A stretch of DNA of 64,000 nucleotides from DATATJ01 sp963789075 (lineage in GTDB: Bacteria; Acidobacteriota; Vicinamibacteria; Vicinamibacterales; CAVVIG01): NCBI GenBank assembly GCA_963789075.1, contig CAWBJQ010000003.1, forward strand, positions 372,001-436,000. Direction: 5' to 3'. Position numbers and translations under genes: made by a program. This document shows positions 48,248-57,869 of this stretch, piece by piece (position 1 is the first letter of the stretch; the number at the start of each line of letters is the position of its first letter). The notes below the pieces were generated by a model. The model was given only the letters and a program-made list of their open reading frames with translations, was not told where the DNA came from and did not search any database.

Positions 48248-51200
48248 ATGCGAAAGACCTTGCTGTTGACGCTCGCGCTCGCCGGCGCTGCTGCGCTGCA
48301 ACACCACGCGCCCGATCTGCGCATGTCGGCCCGGCTCCAGGCACAATCCGATTCGAACGCCGTCGTCGACGTCGAAGACCTATCAGGACCTGCGGTGGCG
48401 ATCCATCGGTCCATTCCGCGGCGGCCGGTCGACGGCGGTGGCCGGCGTCCGCACGCAGCCGAACGTGTTCTACATGGGCGCCACCGGCGGCGGCGTGTGG
48501 AAGACCGAGAACTACGGCATCACCTGGACGCCGATGACCGACGGCCAGATCGAGACCGGATCGATCGGGGCGATCGACGTCTCGGACTCGAATCCGAACG
48601 TGGTGTACGTCGGCACAGGCAGCGAAGCGATCCGGTCGAACGTGATTCTCGGACGCGGCGTGTACAAGTCGACCGACGCCGGCAAGACGTGGCAGCTCGG
48701 TTGGACTGAAAGATGTCGGCCAGATCGGTCAGCTGAAGATCGACCCGAAGAATCCCGACGTCGCCTACGTCGCGGCCGTCGGCAATCCGTTCGCGTGGAC
48801 GCCCGACCGCGGCGTCTTCCGTACGAAAGACGGCGGCAAGACGTGGCAGAAGGTGCTCTTCATCAACGATCAGACCGGCGCGGTCTCGGTGGCGATCAAC
48901 TGGTCGAACCCGAGCGAGGTGTACGCCGGCGCGTGGCGCACGCAGCGGCGGCCGTGGACGATCATCAGCGGCGGTCCGGCGGCCGAAGGCGGCGTCTACA
49001 AGACGACCGACGGCGGCGATCACTGGTCGCGCGTCGGCAACGGCCTGCCCGACGATCTGATCGGCAAGGTGTGGGTGGACGTCGCGCAGTCGAATCCGAA
49101 GGTGGTGTACGCGCAGATCGAGGCGAAGGGCTCCAAGGGTGGCCTCTATCGCTCGACCGACGGCGGCGGCCACTGGACGCTGGAGAACAACAGCCAGGCG
49201 CTGCGCGCGCGGCCGTTCTACTTCAACAAGGTCTACGCCAATCCGAAAGACGAAAACGACGTGTGGGTCACCGAGCTCGGCCTGCACCACTCGACCGACG
49301 GCGGCAAGACGTTCAGCACCGTGAACACGCCGCACGGCGACAACCACGCGATCTGGTTCAACCCCGACAACCCGCGCACGTTCATCGAGAGCAACGACGG
49401 CGGCGCGAACATCACGCAGGACAGCGGCCAGAGCTGGTCGACGCAGCTGAATCAGCCGACGGCGGAGCTCTACATGGTGGACGCGGACGAGCAGTTCCCG
49501 TACCGCATGTACGCGCCGCAGCAGGACGATGGCACCGTCGTGATCATGAACGTGCCCGACACGTCGAAGGGCTTCATCGATCCGTCGCAGTCGTGGTTCG
49601 ACGCATCCGGCTGCGAGAGCGGCCAGATCCGTCCGACGCCAGACGGCAAGATCATCTACGGCGACTGCAAGGGCGAGTTCGGACGCTGGAACATCGCGAC
49701 CGGTCAGGAGCAGCATTACTGGATCAACCCGCAGCAGCGCTACGGCAAGAACCCGGGCGACATGAAGTTCCGCTTCGTGCGGCAGGCGCCGATCGAAGTC
49801 GATCCGCACAATCCGAAGATCGTCTATCACGGCTCGCAGTTCCTGCACAAAACGATCGACGGCGGCATTCACTGGACGAAGATCAGCCCGGACGTGACGG
49901 CGAACGGGCCTGAGAGCAAGGTCACATCAGGCGAGCCGATCACGCGCGACATGACGGGCGAGGAAGTCTACGCGGCGCTGTACGCGATTCGGGCGTCGCG
50001 CCTCGAGCCCGGCGTCATCTGGACCGGCTCGAACGACGGCCCGGTCTACGTGACGCGCGACGGAGGCAAGACGTGGAAGAACGTCACGCCGAAAGATCTG
50101 CCGCCCGGCGGCCGGGTTCACACGATCGAGGACTCGCCGCACCGCAAAGGCTCGGCGTACGTGTCGATCTACCGGATGTACTTCAACGACTTCAAGCCGT
50201 ACATCTACATGACGAACGACTACGGCGAGCACTGGACGCTCCTCACGTCGGGCACCAACGGCATCCCGGCCGATCAGCCGATGCACGTCGTGCGCGAAGA
50301 TCCGGAGCAGGAAGGGCTGCTCTACGCGGGCACGCTGCAAGGCGCCTACGTGTCGTTCGACAACGGCAAGCACTGGCAGACGCTCCAGCAGAACCTGCCG
50401 GCGACAGCGGTCACCGACTTCAAAGTGCATCACGGCGATCTCCTGGCCTCGACGATGGGGCGATCGTTCTGGGTGATGGACGATGTCGCGCCGCTGCGTC
50501 AGATCGCGGCGAGCGTCACGAAGGCGACCCGCGCGCGGTCGACCAACGGAGCCGCGGGCGTAGCGCAGGACTCTAGTCCTGCTCAGAAGGGCGAGCGATG
50601 TCGCGCTGGCGTCTCTGCAGACACCCGCGGCTGCACCTGCCGCCCCACCCGAGAAAGCTGCGGCGCCGTCGATGGCGCGCCAGCCGATCAAGCCGTTCGA
50701 CAAATCGAACGTGTTCCTCTTCACGCCGGCGCCCGCCTATCGCGCGCACTATCCCGCTTCGTCCGGTCATCCCGAGCTGCCGGAGTATCCGGTGATCGGC
50801 GCGCGCATCGACTACTACCTGGCGAACCCCTCGGGTGAAGCGACGCTCGACATTCTCGACGCAACGGGCAAGGTTGTGCGCAGCTACACGAGTGAAGCGC
50901 GCGGTGCCGCGCCAGCGGGGCGCGGCGGCGGACGCCGCGGCGGCGGCGCGCCGTCCGCACTGCCGAAGAAGGCGGGCATGAACCGGTTCGTGTGGGATCT
51001 TCGCTACGGCGCGACGGCCGACGGTGCCGGTCGGCGGCGGACCGCTCGTGGCGCCCGGCGTCTACAAGGCGCGTTTCACAGCCGACGGCGTGACGAAGAC
51101 GGAGCCGATCGTCGTGAAGATCGATCCGCGCGTCGCGAAAGACAACGTCACGACGGCGGATCTCGTCGAGCAGACGAAGTTCGCGCTGAAGGTGCGCGAT

Positions 51201-51472
51201 GCGCTGACGGACGCGCGCGCGCTGGCGGCGAAAGTGAAGGCGGCGATCGACAGCAAGAGCGGCGATCGCCGACGCTGCAGGATCTGCAGAGCCGGTTGGT
51301 GACCAAAAGCGGTCCGTACGAGGATCAGATGTTCATCGACCAGCTGTCGAACGTCGGCCGCGAAGTCGGTCAGGCCGATCAGAAAGTCGGCGCCAGCGCC
51401 TTCGAGCGGTTCAACGAGCTGATGAAAGAGTGGGCGACTATCAAGGCGGACGCGGACAAGGTGCTTCGCTGA
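48248..51472 (+). CDS. Secreted sortilin/VPS10-like beta-propeller protein, copy 2
   Basis: About 1075 residues with a signal peptide, then propeller repeats with Asp-box-like units (KSTDAGKTWQ, RTKDGGKTWQKV, KTTDGGDHWSRV, SFDNGKHWQTL). The N-terminal signature is TYQDLRWRSIGPFRGGRSTA. The propeller is followed by KPFDKSNVFLFTPAPAYRAH, a beta-sandwich with LDILDATGKVVRSYTSEARG, a Gly/Arg-rich stretch (GRGGGRRGGG) and a helical C-terminal domain (LQDLQSRLVTKSGPYEDQMF). Frame breaks lie near 48385, 48705, 50600, 51030 and 51275. It is paralogous to the proteins at 10312 and 60394. A terminator follows. Confidence 0.82.
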
Positions 51473-51473
51473 A

Positions 51474-51510
51474 GTTGGTGAATTGGTAGAATTGGTGAAC
51501 TGGCGAATAG
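51474..51510. repeat. GAATTGGTGAATTGGTAG tandem motif
   Basis: Four degenerate units of about 9 bases of the type GAATTGGTG in a row, directly before the terminator hairpin. It resembles the simple tandem motifs in the other repeat families of this window. Confidence 0.6.
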
Positions 51511-51537
51511 GGCGGGCCTTCGGGCCCGCCTTTTTTT
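51511..51537 (+). terminator. Rho-independent terminator after the sortilin-like gene
   Basis: Perfect 8-base-pair stem GGCGGGCC / GGCCCGCC with a TTCG tetraloop, followed by seven T residues (51531-51537). It ends the transcript of the gene at 48248. Confidence 0.92.
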
Positions 51538-51550
51538 GTCTCACGCTCGG

Positions 51551-51592
51551 CTTCGAATCCCAAATCCCCACAATCCCAAATCCCAAATCCCG
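51551..51592. repeat. AATCCCAA tandem repeat
   Basis: CTTCGAATCCCAAATCCCCA then CAATCCCAAATCCCAAATCC. Same unit as the repeat translated in the ActB N-terminus (8061-8213), here as a single arm just after a terminator. Confidence 0.75.
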
Positions 51593-51614
51593 ACACGGGT
51601 CATATACTGATGAC

Positions 51615-52427
51615 ATGAAGGCACAGACGCTTCGCGCCCTCCATCATGGGCCGCCGATTCTCGTGCTGCCGAACGCCTGGGACGCGATCTCGGCACGCGT
51701 GTTCGAGGCCGAAGGCTTTCCGGCCATCGCCACGACGAGTGCCGGCGTGGCGGCGGCGCTCGGCTATCCCGACGGCGGCATCGTGCCGGTCAATGAAATG
51801 GTCGAGGCGATCGGCCGCATCGTCAGAAGCGTGAAGGTGCCGGTGACGGCCGACATCGAACACGCGTACGGCGAGACACCAGACGCCGTGGTGGACGTGG
51901 TCCTGCGCGTTGTGGCCACCGGCGCGGCCGGAATCAATCTCGAGGACTATTTGCCGGGCGCGGTCGGGCTCGAATCGCTCGACGTGCAGGTCGACAAGAT
52001 CGCGGCGATCGTCAAGGCGACCCGAACGGCCGGCGTGCCGGTTGTCGTCAACGCGCGCACGGACGGATTTCTGCGTGCGGTCGGCGAACCGCAGACGCGG
52101 TTTGCCGAGGCGGTCGAGCGCGGCAAAGCGTTCCTCGCGGCCGGAGCCGACTGCGTGTTCGTGCCGGGCGTGCGCGACCGGGAGACGATTGGCGCGCTGG
52201 TGTCGGGCATCGGTGGACCGTTGAACGTGCTGGCGGTGGACGGCACGCCGTCGATCGCCGAGCTCGAAGCGCTGGGCGTCGCGCGCGTGAGCGTCGGGTC
52301 GGGGCCGATGCGCGCGTCGCTGGCGATCGTGCGCGACATCGCGCGCGAGCTGAAGCGGCGCGGCACGTACCGCGCGTTCACTACGCACGCGATGCCATAC
52401 GACGAAGTCAACGAGCTGCTCAAATGA
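51615..52427 (+). CDS. Isocitrate lyase/phosphoenolpyruvate mutase-family protein
   Basis: A 270-residue TIM-barrel protein. The opening ILVLPNAWDAISARVFEAEG and FPAIATTSAGVAAALGYPDG are typical, with VTADIEHAYGETPDAVVDVV (metal-site acid) and GINLEDYLPG. VVVNARTDGFL and DCVFVPGVRD complete the barrel. The usual catalytic KKCGH-type loop of isocitrate lyase is missing, as in carboxyphosphonoenolpyruvate mutase/oxaloacetase-like members. Substrate unknown. TATACT (51603-51608) ends 6 bases before the ATG, suggesting a leaderless transcript. The stop overlaps the next gene as ATGA. Confidence 0.85.
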   Translation: MKAQTLRALHHGPPILVLPNAWDAISARVFEAEGFPAIATTSAGVAAALGYPDGGIVPVNEMVEAIGRIVRSVKVPVTADIEHAYGETPDAVVDVVLRVVATGAAGINLEDYLPGAVGLESLDVQVDKIAAIVKATRTAGVPVVVNARTDGFLRAVGEPQTRFAEAVERGKAFLAAGADCVFVPGVRDRETIGALVSGIGGPLNVLAVDGTPSIAELEALGVARVSVGSGPMRASLAIVRDIARELKRRGTYRAFTTHAMPYDEVNELLK

Positions 52428-53033
52428 CGCGTCGCGCGCCGGACCGCGATGCCGGCGCGATTGCACTGGGTTTTCGCGTCAAGTCCGGACGCGCCATCGC
52501 GGTGGCCATGTCTGGATCGCCGGCGGCGCCGGCGATCGTGCTCCGCAGTGAGGTGGCGCTGTGCGATGACCGCGTGGCAGCCACGCGGCAGCCGTATCAC
52601 GACGGCTTCGGCACGGCGCAGGCCGACCAACACGAGATTGCGCGACTCAGCGCGATCGTCGAGCGCTGCGCGCACACGTCAATCGCCTCTCTCCTCGAGG
52701 CCGCCGGCATCGCCGGCCGCACGTGCTGCGGCGCCGCCCTCGTCGTCGGCAGCGTCATCGATCCGGCCTCGGTCGCGAATCCACACATCCGCGCCCACGC
52801 AAACGAAGGGCGCCTGTTCCGGACCGTCGTCGAGCGGGCGCTCGAGCAGCACGGCATCACCGTGGACGGTGATCGTGGAGAAGGAGCTCGCCGCGCGTGC
52901 TGCGCGCGCATTGCAGCGTACCGACGCGCAGATCAGACGCGTCGTGGCCACGTTCGGCGAGGCGGTCGGTGCGCCGTGGCGAGCCGACGAGAAAGCCGCG
53001 GCAACCGCGGCCTGGATGGCGCTGAAAACGTAG
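52424..53033 (+). CDS. Conserved hypothetical protein coupled to the PEP mutase-family gene
   Basis: About 203 residues, joined to the previous gene by ATGA. The first part has ALGFRVKSGRAIAVAMSGSP, RQPYHDGFGTAQADQHEIAR and GRTCCGAALVVGSVIDPASV. A frame break near 52870 leads to VEKELAARAARALQRTDAQI and the end AATAAWMALKT. The pattern of alternating strands and helices with conserved GDPxxxxNPHIRAH-like residues suggests a small soluble alpha/beta enzyme. No family is recognised. Confidence 0.65.
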
Positions 53034-53062
53034 CGCGACGGATCGGCCGGACGGGCCCTTAG

Positions 53063-53284
53063 TTACCAGCCGGCGCGCACGGCGAGCCACAGCCCGACGC
53101 CGAGGCCGACGCCGACGAGGATCATCGACGTCACCGTCGGCGTGAAGTACGGATAGGCCATGTAGGCGATGCCGGCGCCGATGTGCGGCAGGCGTTCTCG
53201 TTTCCTACCGTAAGTAAATAGGACGAAGCCGATCCCGCCCGGAATCAGCGAGAGGAACAGCCACGTCGGGTCGAGAGCAGGCAC
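53063..53284 (-). CDS. Small membrane protein of unknown function
   Basis: A 73-residue protein with two hydrophobic helices: DPTWLFLSLIPGGIGFVLFT, then YGRKRERLPHIGAGIAYMAY, PYFTPTVTSM and a C-terminal helix. The PGGIGFVLFxYGKK and MxYPYFTPT motifs recur in small bacterial membrane proteins of unknown role. The frame is intact. Confidence 0.72.
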   Translation of the reverse strand: MPALDPTWLFLSLIPGGIGFVLFTYGRKRERLPHIGAGIAYMAYPYFTPTVTSMILVGVGLGVGLWLAVRAGW

Positions 53285-53317
53285 GCGTCGATCATACGCC
53301 TCTGCCCGCGACTGCAG

Positions 53318-53323
53318 TAGAAT
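53318..53323 (+). promoter_or_regulatory. -10-like hexamer upstream of the amidase gene
   Basis: TAGAAT, one mismatch from TATAAT, ends 8 bases before the ATG at 53332 with no ribosome site between. Leaderless initiation is likely. Confidence 0.42.
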
Positions 53324-53331
53324 CCGCTTTC

Positions 53332-55109
53332 ATGAAGCGACTCGTGTTTCCGCTCGTCGTGTTGTCCCTCGCCGCCACCACGCTGACGCTGATCGCACAG
53401 GCGAAAAAATCCGCCGCGCCCGCCGCGGCCGCCCCCTTTACCGTCGTCGAAGCGACGATTCCCGAGATGCGCGCCGCCCTGGAGCAGAAGCGCGTCACGT
53501 CGCACCAGTTGGTCCAGCAGTATCTGATCGCGGATCGCGATGTACGAGGACAAGCTGCACGCGGCGATCACCGTGAATCCGCACGCGCTCGAGGAAGCCG
53601 ACGAGCGCGATCGCGAGCGCGCGCAGGGCACGATTCGCGGTCCGCTGCACGGCATTCCGATCGCGCTCAAAGACAACATCCACACGACGGACATGCCGAC
53701 GACGGGCGGCGCGCTGGCGTTCGACGGACTGATGCCGCCGTACGAAGCGACGCTGACGAAGAACCTGCGCGACGCGGGCGCGATCATCATCGCGAAGACC
53801 GGGATGACGGAGCTCGCCAACTGGGTGGCCGGCTCGCCGACGCCGATGCCGGGCAATTACAACGCGGTCGGCGGATACGGCTACGACCCGTACGATCCGC
53901 GCCGCGATCCGCGCGAGGCGACGTTCGACGGCCGCCCGGCGCTCACGACCGGCGGATCGAGCTCGGGCGTCGGCACGGCGGCGAATTTCTGGGCGGCGAA
54001 CGTCGGCAGCGAGACGTCGGGATCGATCCTCAGTCCCGTCGAATCAGAACATGCTCGCCGCGCATCAAGCCGACGGTCGGACGCATCAGCCGCTACGGCG
54101 TCATTCCGATCACCGCCGATCAGGACACCGCCGGTCCGATGGCGAAGAGCGTCACCGACGTCGCGATCCTGCTCGGCGTCCTCGAGAGCGCGGCGCCCGA
54201 TCCGAACGATCCGGCGACGCGGACGTGCACGCCGCCGCCGAATCGCGACTACACGCCCTTCCTGAACGCCGACGGACTGAAGGGCGCGCGCATCGGCATT
54301 CCGCGCGCGTTCTTCTACGATCGCATCACGCCCCCTGGCGGCGAGGCGGCGCCGGTGGCCGGCCGCGGCGGACGCGGCGGCGCGAACGGCGGCGGCCTGA
54401 ACGCCGATCAGACGAAGGCGATGGCCGACGCGATCGCCGTGCTCAAGCAGCAGGGCGCGGTCATCGTCGATCCGGCCGACATCCCGAGCATCGTCGACAA
54501 GGATCCGAAGAACAACTTTCTCGCTGTGGGACCAGTGCTCGGGGGCAGACAACGCCAAGGGCAAGGACGCAGACTGCTCGGTCGATCTCAAATACGGCAT
54601 GAAGCGCGACTTCAACAAGTGGCTCGCGTCGCTCGGCCCGTCGGCGCCGGTGAAGTCGCTGACCGAGCTGCGCGAGTGGAACATCGGCGCACGACGAAGG
54701 CGGGCGCGATCAAATACGGCCAGTCGAATCTCGACATCTCGGACGAGATGGATCTCGAGAAGCCGACCGTCAGCGCTACGAGGCCGATCGCGCGAAGGAC
54801 ATCCGCGCTCGGCGGCACGCACGGCATCGACGAGGTGATGAAGGCGCGAGCGGCTCGACGCGATTCTGTTCCCGGGCGCGAACGGCGCCGCGATCGCCGC
54901 CAAGCCAGGCTATCCGACGGTGATCGTGCCGTTCGCGCATGGTGCCGAATGCGCCGACGCCGCCGTTCCCGGCCGGCTTCGACGCCAAGCCGGCGCCCTT
55001 CGGCGTGAGCTTCACGGGCATGGCGTGCAGCGAGCCGAAGCTGATCGAGCTCGCGTACGCGTTCGAGCAGGCGACGAAGAGACGCGTGCCGCCTCCGTCC
55101 GTCCCGTAG
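53332..55109 (+). CDS. Amidase signature family enzyme
   Basis: About 592 residues with a signal peptide (LVVLSLAATTLTLIAQ). The catalytic triad region is clear: Lys in PIALKDNIHTTDMPTTGG, cis-Ser and Ser nucleophile in TTGGSSSGVGTAANFWA (GGSSSG) and a second Ser in GSETSGSI. A Gly-rich loop (GRGGRGGANGGG) sits mid-protein. Frame breaks lie near 53540, 54045, 54525, 54690, 54770, 54850 and 54945; the C-terminal piece FEQATKRRVPPPSVP ends at the TAG of a repeat. Amidase-signature enzymes hydrolyse amides of aryl or alkyl acids. Export suggests an extracytoplasmic substrate. Confidence 0.82.
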
Positions 55110-55177
55110 CGCGAAGGCCTAGCCGATCGTTTCTCTTCGCTGTAGCGCGAAGGCTTTAGCCGAGCGTCTATTCTTCG
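55106..55177. repeat. Two tandem copies of a GTAGCGCGAAGG unit
   Basis: Unit 1 (55106-55141) starts GTAGCGCGAAGGCCTAGCCG and unit 2 (55142-55177) starts GTAGCGCGAAGGCTTTAGCC; each is 36 bases. The stop codons of the amidase (TAG) and of the convergent Uma2 gene both lie inside the pair. Confidence 0.78.
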
Positions 55178-55719
55178 AAAATGCGAGCGCGGGGAAAGCG
55201 CAGGCCCGGCAGCGTCGACGACTCCACATCGTCGTGCTCGCCGAACATGCCGGTGAGCTCGAGCGAGCCACCGCGGTTCGTGTAGATTTCGAGCGTGTTG
55301 GCGACCGGATCGACGATCCAGTATTCGGGCACGCCGTAGCGAGCGAGCAGTTGCAGCTTACGGCCGCGGTCGCGCCGTTCAGTGCTGCGCGAGAGCACTT
55401 CGACGGCGAGATCTGGTGCCGCCCGGGTGGCCTCCATCATGTCGATGACGTGGCGGCGCGCTTCTCGGAGGTACACGACGTCAGGCTGAACGACGTCGTA
55501 TTCCGAGAGGACGATGTCGATCGGCACGGCAAAAACGAAGCCGCCGTTCGCGCCCTCGTAGTCGGATAACACAAAGCCGATGTGCATCGCCACACGCTGG
55601 TGCCGCGGGAAGGGTGACGGGACCACAATCACCTCGCCGTCGTACAGCTGGTACCGGCGACCATCGTCCGGCCACTGCTGCAACTCGGCGAAGCTGACGC
55701 GCTGATCCATCGCTCTCAT
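55168..55719 (-). CDS. Uma2 family endonuclease (DUF820)
   Basis: A 183-residue PD-(D/E)xK-fold protein. The opening VSFAELQQWPDDGRRYQLYD with GEVIVVPSPFPRHQRVAMHI is typical of Uma2. The active-site region has VVQPDVVYLRE (Asp) and PDLAVEVLSRST (Glu in the ExK-like position), followed by RDRGRKLQLLARYGVPEYWI and VDP. Such nucleases are widespread, often in many copies, and their role is unresolved. ATG 55719 was chosen; a start at 55710 is possible. The frame is intact. Confidence 0.88.
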   Translation of the reverse strand: MRAMDQRVSFAELQQWPDDGRRYQLYDGEVIVVPSPFPRHQRVAMHIGFVLSDYEGANGGFVFAVPIDIVLSEYDVVQPDVVYLREARRHVIDMMEATRAAPDLAVEVLSRSTERRDRGRKLQLLARYGVPEYWIVDPVANTLEIYTNRGGSLELTGMFGEHDDVESSTLPGLRFPRARIFEE

Positions 55720-55822
55720 CGTCGCCAGTTTACAACGACTATGCGAGAAAAGTGCCCAGCCGTAATCGTCGAATTTGTTCGATAATTCAGCCTGCACCGG
55801 TAAGACAATTGCAGAAAATGCC

Positions 55823-57800
55823 ATGACACGAATCGTTCTTCTCGCAGTTCTTGCCATGCTGGCGGCGGCTCCCGAGACCCCTCGGGACTATCCCATTCGC
55901 GCGGTGCCGTCGTCGGCCGTGACGATCGACGATCAGTTCTGGGCGCCGAAGCTCGCGATCAACCGCACGGTGACGATTCCGCACATCCTGAAGGAGAACG
56001 ACGCGACCGGCCGCGTCGCGAATTTCGAGAAGGCGGCGGGGAAGAAGTCTGGACCGTACGAAGGGCGGCGGTTCAACGACACCGACGTCTACAAGATCAT
56101 TGAGGCCGCATCGTACTCGCTGGCGCTCGTGCCTGATCCTGGTCTCTCGACGCGTCTCGACGCGCTGATCGAGTTGATCGCGGGATCGCAGCAGAAGGAT
56201 GGCTACCTGATGCCGGCGCGCACGATTGATCCGGCGCATCCGGCGCCTGGCCTCGGCCCCGAGCGTTGGGCGTACGAGAACGGCAGCCACGAGCTGTACA
56301 ACGCCGGTCATCTGTACGAAGCGGCGGTCGCGCACTTTCAGGCCACCGGCAAGCGCACCCTCCTCGACGTCGCAATCAAGAACGCCGATCTCGTCGCGGC
56401 GACGTTCGGTCCGAAGGGCCGACAGGACGTGCCGGGACACGAGGAGATCGAGATCGGCCTCGTGAAGATGTACCGCGCGACCGGCAATCGAAAGTACTCT
56501 GGACACCGCGAGCTTCTTCATCGCCGAGCGCGGCAAGCCGCATCCCGACATGCTGCCGTACGCCGACAAGGCGTTCGAGATGTACAACGAGCGCGCGTAC
56601 AAACAGGACCAGGCGCTGGTCGTCGATCAGCCGCGCGCGGTCGGGCACGCCGTCCGCGCGATGTATCTGTACTCCGGCGTCGCGGACGTGGCGGCGCTCA
56701 CCGGCAGCGACGTCTATGAGGCAGCGGTGGATCGACTCTGGCAGGACGTTGTGTCCAAGCGCATCTACATCACGGGCGGCGTCGGATCGCGCGGCACGAC
56801 GGAGTCGTTCGGCGAAGACTACGAACTGCCGAACCGCACGGCGTACACCGAGACGTGCGCGTCGGTCGGCAACGATCTGTGGAACCAGCGGATGTTTCTG
56901 CTGCCCGGCGACGGCAAGTACATCGACGTCCTGGAGCGGACGCTCTACAACGGGATGCTCTCAGGCGTGTCGATCGCCGGCGATACGTTTTTCTATCAGA
57001 ACCCGCTCGAATCCACCGGCCGCGCAGCGCGCAGCGCGTATTTCGAGGTGGCCTGCTGTCCGGCGAATCTCGCCCGCCTGATGGAGCAGATCCCCGCCCT
57101 CGTCTACGCGCAGACCGACGATGCGCTGTTCGTGAATGTGTATGTCGGCAGCCACGCCTCGGTGAAGGTCGGCGGCCGCAACGTCGTCATTCGTCAGGAG
57201 ACGCGGTATCCGTGGTCGGGCGACGTCACGCTGCGCATTGATCCCGATCGTGCGGGCGAGTTCACGCTCAACGTGCGCGTTCCCGGGTGGGCGCGCAACG
57301 AACCGGTCCCCAGCGATCTCTATCGCTTCGACGATGACGTGAAGGATGGGCCGATCATCTCGTTGAGCAGCGCGAAGACTTCCACCTCCGCCAAGGCTCC
57401 GGCGGACAGGTCAGCTGAGCGGAACGAATCGATCGCCCCGACCGTCCGGAACGGTTACGTCAGCATCCGCCGTACCTGGACGAAAGGCGACGTCGTCACG
57501 CTGAGGCTGCCGATGCCGGTTCGCCGGGTCGCCGCCCACGCTGGGGTGAAGGACGATGAGGGGAAAATCGCTCTGCAGCGGGGCCCGCTGGTGTACGCGT
57601 TCGAGGGTGTGGACAACGGCGGCAAGGTCAGCGATCTCACCCTCCCGCGCGAGGCCGCGCTGAAATCCGAATTCCGCGCCGATCTGCTCGGGGGCGTCGA
57701 GGTGATCACCGGCGTCGCCTCGCGGCCGTTCGTCGCCGTGCCGTACTACGCATGGGGCAATCGCGGTCAGGGCGAGATGGCCGTCTGGGTCACGAAATAG
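55823..57800 (+). CDS. GH127-family glycoside hydrolase (beta-L-arabinofuranosidase-like)
   Basis: About 659 residues with a signal peptide (LLAVLAMLAAAPE). The alpha/alpha-barrel has SQQKDGYLMPA and WAYENGSHELYNAGHLYEAA. The catalytic metal site is clear: YTETCASVGNDLWNQRM (Glu and Cys) and FEVACCPANLARLMEQIP (CC), as in known GH127 enzymes where Cys is the nucleophile. One frame break near 56500 joins KMYRATGNRKY to SFFIAERGK. A 13-residue insert near 57375-57412 is encoded by a dispersed repeat. It probably trims arabinose-containing polymers outside the cell. Confidence 0.87.
57375..57412. repeat. CTCCGCCAAGGCTCCGGCGGAC repeat inside the GH127 gene
   Basis: Imperfect hairpin TCCGCC-AAGGCTCC-GGCGGA in frame within the glycosidase, encoding TSTSAKAPADR in a loop between IISLSSAK and the next strand. 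It looks like an insertion absorbed without changing frame. Confidence 0.55.
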
Positions 57801-57869
57801 AAATAGGTCCCGAATCGGCTGCCGAGGAACCGTTGCCTCGCCGATGCCGTATCAGTGAGCGAGGATTTG

